This document shows positions 1 through 12,361 of a stretch of DNA of 64,000 bases, one piece after another. The position numbers and the translations under genes are program-made. Numbering within the stretch: position 1 is the first letter of the stretch; the number at the start of each line of letters is the position of its first letter. The stretch comes from Panopea generosa. Taxonomy: Eukaryota > Mollusca > Bivalvia > Adapedonta > Hiatellidae. The stretch covers positions 28,999,644 to 29,063,643 of the forward strand of contig CM055911.1 in the NCBI GenBank assembly GCA_029582155.1, written 5' to 3'. The notes below the pieces were generated by a model that had not been told where the DNA came from, made no database searches, and saw only the letters and a program-made list of their open reading frames with translations.

Positions 1-467
1 CACCGGTTTGGAAATACATGTGTATGTATTTGGAAATAGTTGTTTGTCAAGCGCCCTAAAACTGTAAGTATCGGTCACAGGTTTGGAAATACATGTGTAT
101 GTATTCGGAAATAGTTGTTTGTCAAGTGCCCTAAAACTGAAGGTATCGGTCACAGGTTTGGAAATACATGTGTATGTATTCGGAAATAGTTGTTTGTCAA
201 GTGCCCTAAAACTGTAGGTATCGGTCACCAGTTTGAAAATACATGTGCATGTATTCGGAAATAGTTGTTTGTCAAGTGCCCTAAAACTGTAGGTATCGGT
301 CACCCGTTTGGAAATACATGTGCATGTATTCGCAAATGGAAATACATGTGTATGTACCCGCAAATGGAAATACATGTTCATGTATTCGCAAATAGTTGTT
401 TGTCAAGTGCCCTCAAACTGTAGGTATCGGTCACCAGTTTGGAAATACATGTGCATGTATTCGGAAA
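1..467. repeat. 75-bp minisatellite
   Basis: Units starting near 1, 76, 151, 226 and 301 share tttggaaatacatgtg and ttgtttgtcaag. Two shorter degenerate units follow before 467. The array runs off the left edge of the window. Confidence 0.93.
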
Positions 468-490
468 TTGGCGTCTGAGAGATGCCTATG

Positions 491-960
491 AGGTTCAAAC
501 CCACCATTGATTTTTGTTCTTTATTCTATAGTAAATAATTTCAGTTTGAAGGCTTGTCATTCATAGAGAACCCCAAATGAAAGAAGTAAAACCTACATTT
601 TACTGTTTGTCAACCTCTGCACTATCAAAATATGATGAGAAAAGTAGGGGTCATATGTCATATAAGAGATTTTTTTCTGCTCAGTGTGTACACTGGTGAC
701 AAAGTGAAAGTAGACTTCCGAAATCATGTATTCATACCCCAATTTCCAAGCATCATTTGTTTTTTTTAAATTCACAGTTCAAACATGACAATGCTATCAA
801 AATTTTAAAAATACATCAATAATGCCATTCAAATAAAAAATGAGCATTAAAATAATGAAAATGCATTTTTAAAGAAGAAGAAATGAGGATTATTTATAAC
901 CACCATTATGCGACTACCTCACGGAAGCACTTCCTTTTTGCAATGGTGGTACTATGCCTA
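491..960 (+). mobile_element. MITE family A, copy 1
   Basis: About 470 bp with terminal inverted repeats: left end ..cccaccattga, right end gcaatggtggtactatgcct. The same sequence recurs at 9896-10359 and 11575-12046 (same strand) and, inverted, at 9100-9453 and 62398-62741. No transposase is encoded. Short ORFs inside it, such as 593-775, recur with the repeat and are not genes. Confidence 0.8.
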
Positions 961-962
961 TG

Positions 963-1555
963 ATAAGTGAAGCTGCTACTTCAACCTAGTTTAATAATCT
1001 CTTCTTTTTAAATTTACATACTGATATTAAACAAAATAGACACGCTAGCATTTATAAAACACGAGTAATGCCACTGCGGAGCACTCTTAGGTTGGCAATG
1101 GACAGTTTCGTCAGTGAGTATATATATCTCCCTGAAAAAAATTGGTACATTATATATTTTGGGCTGTAGCGACAATAAATATCATTATATGATCGATGAA
1201 AGCTATGCTGTTATATACAACTGTCAAAGTGTGCGTGTATGTGTGATCACGGCTGCCAGTAAGCGGTGTATGCATTTTTCCTACACGGGCTATGGGACTG
1301 ACCATGTTTTTGCCTTGAAAACTGAGTATAGACCCATAGTGTTTCTTTGAATGCACCATATTGGTGTCCTCTCGGTATTACTATATTTTCCAAACATAAA
1401 AACGAAATATTGTGCAATTGTGGAGAAACTAAGATCTAAGAGACATTGTTACATGTATATAGTGCCGGGACTTGAAGGGAGATAACCGATACCAACATAT
1501 GCAATAATCATACGTCTTGAGTTACCGTTTTGTCCATTCAACATTACTAGAAAAT
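963..1555. other. Unassigned AT-rich stretch
   Basis: No gene, repeat or structured element recognised. A caagggagataa-like motif near 1477-1489 (gaagggagataa) resembles dispersed sequence seen at 20830 and, inverted, at 39346. Confidence 0.4.
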
Positions 1556-1850
1556 ATTAATTGATTGACTGATTGATTGAATATTTAACGTCGTTTTTAT
1601 GCCATCGAGGGCTAACAGACGATCAGTTTACCTTGCCACTATTTCCTGGAATCTTGAAAGGTTAACTTCAGCACACCCCATCTCCGCAAGTAACTGATAA
1701 CTTGCCCACTTGAATCAGCGGTGAAATGATAATGAGAAATGTCGTATATCATTCATCACGAAGACTGTTGCCAGGCGAAATTCGAAATCACGAGCCCCGG
1801 ATTGATAGCCAGACGCTCTACCGAGTGAGCTCATCAGGCACAGCCTACTA
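1556..1850 (-). mobile_element. tRNA-derived SINE, family 1
   Basis: Read on the minus strand: a tRNA-like head (A-box tgagctcactcggtagagcg, degenerate B-box near 1775-1790), a body containing agccctcgatggcat, and a (CAAT)n tail. Other copies lie at 41661-41955, 5650-5895 and, partial and opposite, 24044-24203. Confidence 0.85.
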
Positions 1851-1906
1851 CTGTAAAAATAACGTGTTCCTTTCAGGAGATAGATATAGATATCGAGAGA
1901 AGACAG

Positions 1907-1923
1907 ATATAATACAGACAGAC

Positions 1924-1990
<67 letters not shown>

Positions 1991-2006
1991 GGCAGGCAGG
2001 CAAAAG
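1907..2006. repeat. (CAGG)n microsatellite
   Basis: About 20 perfect ggca/cagg tetranucleotides, flanked by related gacagacgga sequence. Short Cys/Pro/Ala-rich frames across it are artefacts. Confidence 0.97.
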
Positions 2007-2009
2007 GAC

Positions 2010-2790
2010 TGACTGACGAGCGGTCGTTCAGACGGATGGGCTGAATTTCCGTCTGTTTGAGTTTAAATGATTTATAAGTAAATATTTTCACTCATTTTTA
2101 AGCCTATACACCTATTTGTGGCCTCTAAATCAATTGTTTTAAAGTATGTTTCCTTTTATTCCAAACCATAAAATAGCTCCTTACCATCATGTGATGACCC
2201 CGAAAGACAGGCGAACGGACGGACAGGAGAAGATGGTATATTCCACCATATTCTGGATCGGATCGGATACGTGACGTCCTCGATGTAAGATATATTCATT
2301 CAATCCGATTTACATCCTAGTTTATGTATTGATAGACCGTTAAATGAATAGAAATTGTATTCGAAAATTTTTATTTACTGATATGCGAAATGTGCACTGC
2401 CAGAAAACACGTAATATAGAGACAAGACTCTGTGGCGGATTAAGGATTTCATGTAAGTTGCTGGTGTCCGGCGCATGCTCTCCAGGGTAACTTTGATTAA
2501 ATCATTACCTTTTTAGAGCTGAAAACTTAGAACTCTGACAATTGTTGCTGAGATACAACCGGCGTGCAGTTAGCGCATTAATACTAAAGATCGACATGAT
2601 TTATTTGAGGAACATATCGAGCAGAAAAAAAAACACCAACAAAAAGAGTATGCTTACCATATGCCCACATCGCCATCACCCACAAACCCGTCCCTACTGG
2701 ATCCGCTTGAAGTCTGTGATCGACATAGAAAATTAATGTAGACCCAACCATACACTCGCACATCCATTATCAACAGAAATACATGTTCTC
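2010..2790. other. Unassigned stretch
   Basis: Nothing recognised on either strand; no ORF with family features. Confidence 0.4.
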
Positions 2791-3244
2791 GATCAACATT
2801 GGATATAAATCATTGCCAGAAAGCGTAGATCAACTTTGGAAATAAATCAACTTCAGAAAGCGTAGATCAACATTGGATATAAATCAATGCCAGAAAGCGT
2901 AGATCAACATTGGATATAAATCAATTCCATAAAGCGTAGATTAACATTGGATATAAATCAATGCCAGAAAGCGTAGATCAACTTTGGATATAAATCAATT
3001 CCAGAAAGCGTAGATCAACATTGGATATAAATCAGTGCCAGAAAGCGTAGATCAACATTGGATATAAATCAATTGCAGAAAGCGTAGATCAACATTGGAT
3101 ATAAATCAATGCCAGAAAGCGTAGATCAACTTTAGATATAAATCAATTCCAGAAAGCGTAGATCAACATTGGATATAAATCAATGCCAGAAAGCGTAGAT
3201 CAAAATTGGATATAAATCAAGGCCAGAAAGCGTAGATTAACATT
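2791..3244. repeat. 37-bp minisatellite, about 12 units
   Basis: Repeats of gatcaacattggatataaa followed by tcaatgccagaaagcgta, with small substitutions between units. Confidence 0.95.
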
Positions 3245-3715
3245 CAAATCAAGAGGTTCGGGAGGTCGGAGAACAGCATTCAATGCAGACGGAGATCAGC
3301 AATCCGGGGAAAACATTCCGTATACTTTTAATAATGTCGGAATTTGAATGCCGAACCAGGCAGATAAAAATTAAATGTTAATTTACATAAAATATCACGC
3401 AGTTTAATTTTTTTGTTTTAATAATATGCGTAGATCTCTTTTGTTTTTATTTATAAACGTATCTGTGGTTAGCAGAAAAATGGTTCATCTAGATATACGC
3501 AGACATCGCTAGTCCAATTGTGTGTTTTTTTCATTATTATTATGCAACGCTTTATATATATGTGTATTGTATAATAAAGCTTGCAAGACAATATTATTAA
3601 ATTAAAATTAAGTGACCGCGTGAATAAATAGATCAGCATTAACTTGGTGGTTGAAAATTAAAAAAATGTTGTAGTTGTACATTTCAATCAATTCTGGGCC
3701 ATTTGGTTGAATTCG

Positions 3716-3790
3716 ACCGGGCTGGCCAGATAGTCGCCAACGCGTCTGACTTGCCATTCCAATGGTCAGGAGATCTAATCCCGCCTGGTC
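3716..3790 (+). mobile_element. tRNA-like SINE head (fragment)
   Basis: ggccagatagtcgccaacgc (A-box region) and a B-box-like ggagatctaatccc with tRNA-like spacing. It lacks a clean acceptor stem, so it is a SINE head and not a tRNA gene. Confidence 0.5.
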
Positions 3791-4247
3791 ACGGATCCTA
3801 TGATGATTGGTCATGAACATTTATCTAATGTTATGGTTATTCCACCTTTTAATACTGCAGATAGATATTCCAATCAAGAAACCCCAGGAACCGAAACTAA
3901 AAGTTACATTTGGCTTCTAAGTGGTTTTGAGATCCTTCATTACACCTCTATGCGATATAAAAAGTTTAGGAAAACCGAAGGATACTAAAGTGTGTTTTTA
4001 TTTCATGTATTTTATCCTAAGGGTTTTCATGAAACATGTATACTATCATAAAAAAGAAGAAAATACAAATGATGTGCTCCAGTTTCGACTTGCTAAACAA
4101 TACTAAATATTTTAACGAGTAAATAACATATTACAACACACTTTTATGTGAGAAACAATGTTTTGACTGTCGATGAAAAAAGATAATAACCACCAAATTT
4201 CACAACCCACTTTTTTTAATTAAGAAGTATGAGTCAATAATGAGTTC

Positions 4248-4304
4248 AAATAGTAGGTGTGTATAGGTGTGTATAAGTGTGTATAGGTGTGTATAGGTGT
4301 GTAT
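4248..4304. repeat. 10-bp tandem repeat gtgtataggt
   Basis: Five to six units directly before the piggyBac-type MITE. Confidence 0.9.
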
Positions 4305-4325
4305 AATTTTAACCCCTTACTTCAT

Positions 4326-4500
4326 ATAGACGCTTTTGGACACCTCTAATATAGACGCCTTTGGATACCTCTAATAAAGATGCCTTTGGACACCTCTAAT
4401 ATAGACGCCTTTGGACATCTCTAATAAAGACGCCTTTGGACACCTCTAATATAGACCCCTTTGGACACCTCTAATATAGACGCCTTTGGACACCTCTAAT
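4326..4500. repeat. 25-bp minisatellite, 7 units
   Basis: Unit atagacgcctttggacacct plus ctaat. The first unit starts inside the left terminal repeat of the surrounding MITE, so the array arose by amplifying its own subterminal sequence. Confidence 0.93.
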
Positions 4501-4553
4501 ATAGAAAGCTTTTGAATTATTGGGTGAATAATGTTTATATTAACTGACAGAGT

Positions 4554-4621
4554 GGAAAACAGTGCAGGAAGTGTTCAGATTACTCGTTACGAGCAATCTG
4601 AACTCTTCCTGCACTGTTTTC
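4554..4621. repeat. Long near-perfect hairpin
   Basis: Left arm gaaaacagtgcaggaag.. pairs with right arm ..cttcctgcactgttttc with one mismatch in 27. The loop itself contains ctcgt/acgag, extending the stem. It is the core of the piggyBac-type MITE. Confidence 0.9.
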
Positions 4622-4679
4622 AAAGGCTTTCTGTGATTTGTTCAGGATAAACGCGTATCTATGGAGTAAAGGGTTAATC

Positions 4680-5645
4680 GAAGTTAGCAGAACCTCTTTA
4701 CTTTGCACCAAGGAATTATATAGAGAAATAAAAGCAACTGATTAAGATTTAGTAAACAAATTGCCAGTTTTTTTAAATCATGAAATCCATTTAGTGATGA
4801 TCCTTCGCTAAACAGAATTGAGGTTATGGATATATAAACTATTCATATTGATAACTCCAGGGAATGAAACAATACACATCGAACACCAGCTATGTTTTCA
4901 ACAGTGAATCTTTGCTGCAGCGAATATGCTGACCAGAGAAGAACTATCTTCATGGTTCACTTATCAATTATGTACCAACCTCGGCTTTCTTCGGCTCAGA
5001 CTATTTGCTTGGGGCTGCAAAAAAAAAACACCAAGTAAACTGAATCTATAGTAATATGGAGAGTTGCTGCAGAACCACAATCTATACCGATATACATTCA
5101 GTATGTCATTGATGGAGGATAATTAACACAGCAACTTCCATGGCCAAGAGGTTATATACATATAATTAAGAAAACATTCCATTTGGGTTTCTTAATTGTT
5201 AAATTTGTACTTAATGAACACTTATTATTTCATCGTGGCAACATTTAATAATGAAATCTAAATTAAAATAAGTATCAAATGTGTTTGATATGCAAGTAAA
5301 TAATCTAACATGGCTGTTGTCGGTTCAGACAGAGACCCGTTCCCTAAAAACAGGAAAAAAAACTCGGGACAGAATTGTCTATCCGAACCTTAAACCCATG
5401 TAAGATTCTTACAGTCTAGTCTGGTTAACCCGGCACTTTGCGGATATCAGGAAGGATAATTAGGTGTGTCTAACACTGTGTGTTTCTAGATAAGGTGTGC
5501 TGACCACGTTCAATAAGTGAAATATTGATGCAAAAATATAATAAAAATAAAGCAAACACACATATTCATTAAATAGTCTTTTAGACAAAACCTCCCAAAT
5601 AATCTGAACAACATTGTATACCATTCCTTCAGCCTGTTAAAATTA
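4680..5645. other. Unassigned stretch
   Basis: No coding exon, RNA gene or clear repeat seen. Confidence 0.4.
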
Positions 5646-5649
5646 CGAC

Positions 5650-5895
5650 TTTTAATGACTTCCAGAACAAACAGACGATCAGTTTACCTAAACACTCTTT
5701 TCTGGGATCCTGTACTCCACAGTTTAGCCATCTTTGCAAGTTTTAACTTTCCCACTTTAATCAGCGATGAGAGACGGATGACAATGAGACGTGCTGTCTT
5801 TATCAATTAACACGGAGACTGTGGATGAGGCGTGGATTCGAACTCAAGACGGCTGGATTGATAGCCAAACGCGCTACCGACTGAGCTGTTCGTGA
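5650..5895 (-). mobile_element. tRNA-derived SINE, family 1 (tail-truncated)
   Basis: Minus-strand head with cagctcagtcggtagcgcg (A-box) and gagttcgaatcc (B-box); body shares cagacgatcagtttacct with the copy at 1556-1850. The (CAAT)n tail is missing. Confidence 0.82.
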
Positions 5896-6599
5896 ATGGC
5901 TTAATTACTTCTTTAACATAATTATTATCCCTTTTTGCAGATCATCTATTAATTTTTAACCTATATTATAATTGATTATATCAGTCACAAATCTCGCATT
6001 GTCGTCTGTTTGATCGAGATACACTTTACGTCTTATTTTACGACATTCTGTAACCGCTTACGCATACTAAATCTTGAACATGGCATTGTAGTTGTAATAA
6101 TATTACAATATTGTTTCGATCAATAATAAAACTTTCAGGAAAAGTCGATACTCGTCACAATGAGCCAAAGACAATATCAATGTGCTGAATCGCACACCTG
6201 AGAGAAACTCCAATATGTTTGCCAGTTGCCAGGTAACAGCATCCTGGGACATATTGGACCACGTGATCTGTAACAGACTGGTTATCGGTCTTATTGAATA
6301 TTATTATACCAAATATATACCCCAAAGCTCAAAATAATCAAACAAAAAAATATTTATACATTTCTTAAACCATTTTGATTCGGATAATTAAAAAACTTCT
6401 GCAATGCAGCGCTGTTTTGGAGTCTGACAGCAGAAACAATATGACGTCATCGTTTTGACCTATTGATCAAACGCTTGTCGGAATGAAGCCCTTTAATTAT
6501 TCAGTGGAACCCACAGTATCATTAACGACGTTATCTGTCATCGTTCTATAAAGACAATTTAACGGTTAAAAACGAGCGGTAAACAATCTGGGGTGTTTT

Positions 6600-6869
6600 A
6601 ATGACTTACTTCTTATCACGAGAATTGTTTTAAGTCACCGGGCCGTATTGAGCGGTAGCATGTAAACATTGACATTGGTAGGAGTGTCTGCGATATGAAA
6701 GTAAACACCCGTTTTTACAGCCGTGGTGAAATATTTACTGTTGTATAATTAATAAAAAATATAGGATTGTTACAGCACGCATTTATTTAAACAGGACATT
6801 TGGAAATTTTACATTCAGGATTTGGCAGAACAGTGAATACTATAGACCAGTGAATATTAGAACCACAAG
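6600..6869 (+). promoter_or_regulatory. Possible upstream non-coding first exon / promoter area
   Basis: A strong donor-like sequence (CACAAG|gtgaga, exon end 6869) follows a stretch with A/T boxes near 6742-6765. It would fit the non-coding 5' exon implied by the acceptor at 12361. There is no direct evidence of transcription; this is a weak suggestion only. Confidence 0.18.
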
Positions 6870-8090
6870 GTGAGATCTTTTAATTTTTATTCTGTATATT
6901 GTTGTTTGTTAAACGAATATGAATGTCTTTTTTTTTAGTAGAAGTTGATAATTACAATGAATGCGTATCAAGTTCTAAAATACGAAACGAGTGTTTACAT
7001 ACATGTGGCTCTACCGATCTGTGTTTACCACATTCAGGATATTACACAATAGTAAATGGTATTAGTGAATATTATATTCATAAGGAAACGGTTTAGAGAT
7101 GTATTCTTTACCTATTTTAACCGATCGAAATGTCTTGTTTTTTAATCAGAAGTTTATTATTGCAATCAACGCGTATTACGTTCAAAATAAGAACGCTTGC
7201 ACTTGTGTTTACGCCATGATTGAATCCGCGGTATCCTTTACATGGTGGGGGGGGGGGGGGGACAAAAACCATCACGTGATCACAAATGATGTCACCACAC
7301 TAAATATCTGATGAAAGCGGAGGAATTTAGAACAAAAACTTTTTTTTATTAATGAAGCAATTTACAAACAACTAAGCACAACAACTGATGTCATCGTATT
7401 GTCTCCCCTGTGATGTTATTATATGTATATGACGAGTATATTATACTTTTTGAGAACCCTTCAATAATATTTCCGAGCCAGCACGAATGTCAACAACACT
7501 TTCCGACATTTGACGATCTGAAATCGCGTTATAGCTTATCTCTGCTGTGTTTTGACATGAATTGAACATTTCTTTCAATATTTTATATCAAAATACACTT
7601 TATGTTTTAATAAAGTAGAGCAAATAAATCATCTTATAGCATAAACATAGTAAATAATGTCAACCACACCAATTTTAGCAGATTAAATTTAGATAGCGAC
7701 CACACTCGAAATCACTCACGGTATCAAAGTCCAACGGAAACCAATTTTAAAAGTTTCCAAACAGTATCCTTTTTGCATCAATTAAGATCTATAAACGTTT
7801 AAAAAATCTTATTCATGTTCTAAATTAAATGTTAACATTTATTATTTATTTCAGTTTGTGTTGGGCGTCAATGACATAAACTCATGGATTTTTGTATTTT
7901 ACGCTTTATTTTCTCATTTTTTTATATTTTATTTCATAAAAGTGTAGATATTGAGAAAACTCACAGTATTATTAATATATCATTAACCCTGCGACATTTG
8001 GTTGGTCGAGTCATTTGAACCAGTGACTTAGTGTTTATATGTCTCTGTTAGACCGTATCTTAGAATAGGACGTTTAGCGTTATACGTACG
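6870..8090. other. Unassigned stretch with a G homopolymer
   Basis: Contains a run of about 14 G near 7247-7261. No supported gene. Confidence 0.4.
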
Positions 8091-8092
8091 TA

Positions 8093-8150
8093 AGATCATG
8101 TGTGAAGGTGACTTAAATGAGGTGCATTTGGTCGCCTTCAAACATGATCT
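8093..8150 (+). ncRNA. Pre-miRNA-like hairpin (candidate only)
   Basis: 58 nt: agatcatgtgtgaaggtgac pairs with gtcgccttcaaacatgatct (2 mismatches in 20). Inner aaatg/cattt closes a 5-nt loop. Outer cttagaata (8059) and tattctaag (8155) may extend it. The size fits a pre-miRNA, but a MITE core would look the same. Confidence 0.3.
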
Positions 8151-9095
8151 AATATATTCTAAGTTTTACATTGAACCAACACTGTATTCGTTACTAAGTA
8201 TATCGTCACTAAGTTACAAACTTATACGAAGTACTTTATAAATTGGTGACATTATTTCCTTCTAACATTGCATAATTATGCCTATGCAGGATGGATGCTT
8301 CGTTCACTCTATCGATACTGTTTGAAATGTTTACCTAGTTTAAATTGTGTTCCTTTAAATCGCAACTGTTTGTTTGAAATAATAATTATGAGATTACATT
8401 TCGGTAAAACACAAAACTAAAGTAGCATTTTACTATTTTAATTATAATGAAATATAAAAGTTATTATAAACAGTATACATTGTACAATGTAGCAGTACAG
8501 AATGGGCTTGATCGTTGCTGGTGAGCATGAAGAGAAATGCCCTGACAATTTTCCTAGCCTATACAACAGCTATTTTTTTCTCTCAGGACTTCGAAAACTA
8601 GTTAATCAACGTCCCCAGAGTTGTCTGTAAGACACTGCTTAAGTGTTCTTGGAATCAACTTTCGGACAAGTAGACATTTGATTGATTGTTTTTAAATGAT
8701 ATCCGATTAATTCATTGTCACAGGTAGCCCTGTAAAGCATGCTTATAAAATGTCATCAGTTGTGTCTGTATCAAAAAGAAAATTTTAGCATCTTAACGTT
8801 TAGCTATCCTTAGTATAATAGCAAGCCAAATGGCTTTGACAATGGTGATTTTAAGGGACTTAGCTGTCTTTTTTTCCAATGCTTGTCCGGAAAGGTGATG
8901 TTCGAGGAGATAAGAAATTTATCATTCGGATTATTTCGTGATGATCATATGATGCAGGTATCGACCACGTGGTTTCCTTTCACACAAAGTTCAATATTCG
9001 GCTTCCGCTCGTCACAATCCTCTGAAATTAAAAGAAACTAAATATGGAAACATTTTTTATTGTTATTACATCTCCTGCTTATCATTAACAAACAT
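8151..9095. other. Unassigned stretch
   Basis: Nothing recognised. Confidence 0.4.
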
Positions 9096-9099
9096 TACA

Positions 9100-9453
9100 G
9101 GCGTTTATTTGAATGGCATTATTGATGTATTTTGAACATTTTGATAGCATTGTCATGTTTGAATTGTGAATTTAGAAAAAAAAATTGATGCTTGGAAATT
9201 GGGGTATAAATACATGATTTCGGAAGTCTACTTTCACTTTGTCACCAGTGTACACACTGAGCAGGAAAAAAAGCTCTTATATGACACATAACCCCTACTT
9301 TTCTCATCATATTTTGATAGTGCAGAGGTTGACAAACAGTAAAATGTAGGTTTCACTTCTTTCATTTGGGATTCTCCATGAACGACAAGCCTTCAAACTT
9401 TTATTATTTACTATAGAATTAAGAACAAAAATCAATGGTGGGATGACACCTAC
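9100..9453 (-). mobile_element. MITE family A, inverted copy lacking the right end
   Basis: Reverse complement of the family A element; the element's left terminus (caatggtgggatgacacct as written here) is present, while the right-end third is missing at 9100. Confidence 0.8.
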
Positions 9454-9895
9454 ATACCTAAAACGTGGACGTAGTCGCTGTACAAGTTCCTGTATGACAG
9501 TCAACAGAAAAATAAAAGTCCAAGGATAATAACTCTGAATGTAAACATTTCAAGCACAACTACTAATTATGCTTACCATGAATATAAAGTGTCATTGAAA
9601 TCCAACAAAAAAAACGTGAAAGTCATAATTTCGCTAATTCAGGTATACAAATCGGCAGAAAATATAAATCTAAGGGAAAAAAAAACTCTCGAATGTAAGC
9701 GCCAAAGTTATAACAAAACATATGTCACCCACAACTACACCTCGTGCTAACCATGTACACACATTTTTACTGGAATCCAACACAAACTGTGAAAGTAGAG
9801 CCGCCATGTTTAAAAGTCTGTAAAATAAACCCGACTAGGTGACTCTAACAGCCCCGCACAAACTTCGTTTGCGGATAATATCGAAATCATAATGA

Positions 9896-10359
9896 AGGTG
9901 TAACTCCATCATTGATTTTTGCTCTTTATTCTATAGTAAATAATAAAAGTCTGAAGGCTTCTCATTCATAGAGAGTCCCAAAATGAAAGAAGTGAAACTT
10001 ACATTTTACTTTTTTTTTCAACTTCTGCATTACCAAAATATGATGAGAATAGTAGGGGTCATGTGTCATATAAGAGAATTGTTTTTGTGCTCAGTATGTA
10101 CACTGTTGACAAAGTGAAAACAGACTTCCGAAATCATGTATTCATACCCCAATTTTCAAACATCAATTTTTTTTCTAAATTCACAATTAAAACGACAATG
10201 CTTTCAAAATACATCAATAATGCCATTCAAATAAAAAAATGAGCATTAAAATAAGGAACATGCATTTTTAAAGAAGAAGAAACAAGGATCATCTATAACC
10301 GCCAGTATGCGACTACCCCACGGAAGCACATCCTTTTTCCAATGGTGGTACTACGCCTA
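9896..10359 (+). mobile_element. MITE family A, copy 2
   Basis: Full-length copy: starts aggtgtaactccatcattga, ends ccaatggtggtactacgcct. It lies head-to-head with the inverted copy at 9100-9453 across a spacer of about 440 bp that contains an imperfect internal duplication (catgaatataaagtg.. / catgtacacaca..). Confidence 0.82.
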
Positions 10360-10792
10360 AACGTTAAAAAATTACGGTGTTCACAGTGAACCTGCGTTTG
10401 CATATTAAGCAGTGAAATGGCTTCCCATAATATGGACACGTTTTTCAAGTGTGTTCGTCATCTTAATTTCATTCTACGAAACAATTGTGTGGTTGACGTC
10501 TTTACTATGTTTATGCTTGCAATTTTTTATAAAAAATAAAGTCGCTTTTCGGTCTAAAATATTGACCAAAGGTTCAATTCATTTTAAAACTCAGTAAAGA
10601 TAAACTAAAACGCGATTTCAGATAAAAAAAAAATGTTGGAAGTGTGGTCGACATCTGTGTTGTTTTTTTCAAAGTGTAGTCAGACCCGCTACCGGATAAG
10701 CTAACCGGATGCGGCTAGTATAACGGAACTCTCTTGTAATTCATATTTCTGGATAGAACCAGAACTGGGTGTTGTTTTTTTAAGAAGTATCG

Positions 10793-10862
10793 GATTGAGC
10801 CGGGGATCAAACCCACACCTTCCGGCGTAAGCAGTCAACACTCTATCCTCTACACTGCTACC
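10793..10862 (-). mobile_element. tRNA-like SINE head
   Basis: On the minus strand: ggtagcagtgtagaggatag..., with a B-box-like gggtttgatccccgg. Followed about 40 bp on by another head in the opposite direction. Confidence 0.55.
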
Positions 10863-10902
10863 CAGCGTATATGCCATTTCAGTAGATAACAAGTTAATAA
10901 GC

Positions 10903-10975
10903 AGGCCCGGCCAACTCAGTCGGTTATAATGTCTCACCGTCAATCCAGTGGTCATGAGTTCGAATCCTCACACAG
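10903..10975 (+). mobile_element. tRNA-like SINE head
   Basis: ccggccaactcagtcggtta (A-box) and catgagttcgaatcct (B-box) at tRNA spacing. The anticodon arm is not clean, so it is not called a tRNA gene. Confidence 0.6.
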
Positions 10976-11570
10976 TCTTAATGTTGATTAGCCACTTACT
11001 TTGATTTACGGTTATGGATCTCCAACCTTTAAATATGTGGTGAAGTAGTCAGCGATTAGCAGAAATTAAGTTTGTCTTGTATTGGATAAACCACCTAGCG
11101 GATCACACTTCCTTGATTGGCCAGACTGACAACTGTTATATAAACTGAAATACAAATGTACTGTTAAAAAGGCAAAAAGTTCAGAAACAAATAAATCATT
11201 AATTATAACGTATATAATGGTTTTATGACAGCGCATTTAAGACAGAGACCGGGATATGGCATTTCAGCAGATTACAAGCTGACAACGGCCATTATATCTG
11301 TTATATAGATTGTTTAATCACGCCAACGGCCGGAAAACACTGATTTATGAATATTAGTTTCCTTTTTTAAAGAAAACTTGAACAACTTGTCGTAAAACAT
11401 TACTTACTGCCGCATAATTCATTTTGTTTATTTAAAATTATATTTCCACATCCGTAGTTTTATATATTTCATATATTTTACCATGATACTCATACAGATG
11501 AATGTTCTTATTTCCCGCTAATTGTTCGTATATACTCGTATCATAAGTACATACTCGTATGAGTATATAC
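10976..11570. other. Unassigned stretch with a small inverted repeat
   Basis: Only gtatatactcgtat near 11530 and its imperfect inverse ending 11571 stand out. Confidence 0.4.
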
Positions 11571-11574
11571 GCAA

Positions 11575-12046
11575 AAGTGTTAATTCACCATTGTTTTTTT
11601 GTTTTTTATTCTATAGTAAATGATAAAAGTTTGAAGGCTTGTCATTCATAGAGAGACACAAATTAAAGATAGTGAAACTTACATATACTGTTTGTCAACG
11701 TCTTCACTACCAAAATATGATGAAGAAATGTTAGGGGTTATGTGTCATATAAGAGATTTTTTTTCTGCTCAGTGTGTACACTGTTGACAAAGTGAAAGTA
11801 GACTTCCGAAAGCATGTATTCATACCCAAATTTCTAAGCATCAGTTTTTTTTTCTTATTTCACAATTCAGACATGACAGTGCTTTCAAAGTGTTCAAAAT
11901 ACATCAAAACTGCCATTCAAAGAAAAAAGAGCTTTGAAATAAGAAATGCATCTTTAAAGAAGAATAAACAAGGATTGTGTATAACCATCATTATGCGACT
12001 TTCCCTAAGGAAGCGCATCCTGTTTCCATGGTGGTATTTCGCCTTA
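11575..12046 (+). mobile_element. MITE family A, copy 3
   Basis: Starts gtgttaattcaccattg, ends ccatggtggtatttcgcct. It lies about 315 bp upstream of the inferred WDR86 acceptor at 12361. Confidence 0.8.
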
Positions 12047-12149
12047 ACGTGTGTCGGCGCCGGACGCCTATGCATTGTACATCCGTTACAAGGACGTTTG
12101 AAAAGTTTTGAAAATTACTTGAGTTATAAGTAAAACTCCCAAACAAGTG

Positions 12150-12290
12150 TATTAATGGGGTGGTAGAGTGTTGGCCACTGATGCCAGAGGTCATGGGTCG
12201 ATCCAGATGACTTCTTAAAACAACACTGTTGATTATTTCCAGGACACCGGCTAGGGAACGATTCATATAAGTTCTGAGTTTTCCTCGCAG
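12150..12290 (+). mobile_element. tRNA-like SINE fragment
   Basis: ggggtggtagagtgttggcc (A-box region) and catgggtcgatccag (B-box region), then an unrelated tail ending before the WDR86 acceptor. Confidence 0.55.
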
Positions 12291-12361
12291 TTTGGCTAAA
12301 TGCATTTGTATGAACCAAATTCTTTGTTTACTAACTTTTACATGTTTTGTTCTTCTTTCAG

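Larger units (their letters stand above)
4309..4677 (+). mobile_element. piggyBac-type MITE with internal minisatellite
   Basis: Ends are TTAACCCC..TACTtCATA and, inverted, TATGgAGTAaAGGGTTAA. That is the TTAA target duplication plus CCC/GGG termini typical of piggyBac elements. The interior holds seven 25-bp units (4326-4500) and a long palindrome (4554-4621). No transposase is present. Confidence 0.72.

Noticed and set aside
593-775. Small ORF (minus) recurring at 62601-62810 (plus) with a similar peptide
   Set aside because: Both lie in copies of MITE family A; similarity is explained by the repeat, and other copies do not keep the frame.
10701-10955. 84-codon ORF on the minus strand
   Set aside because: Covers two oppositely oriented tRNA-like SINE heads.
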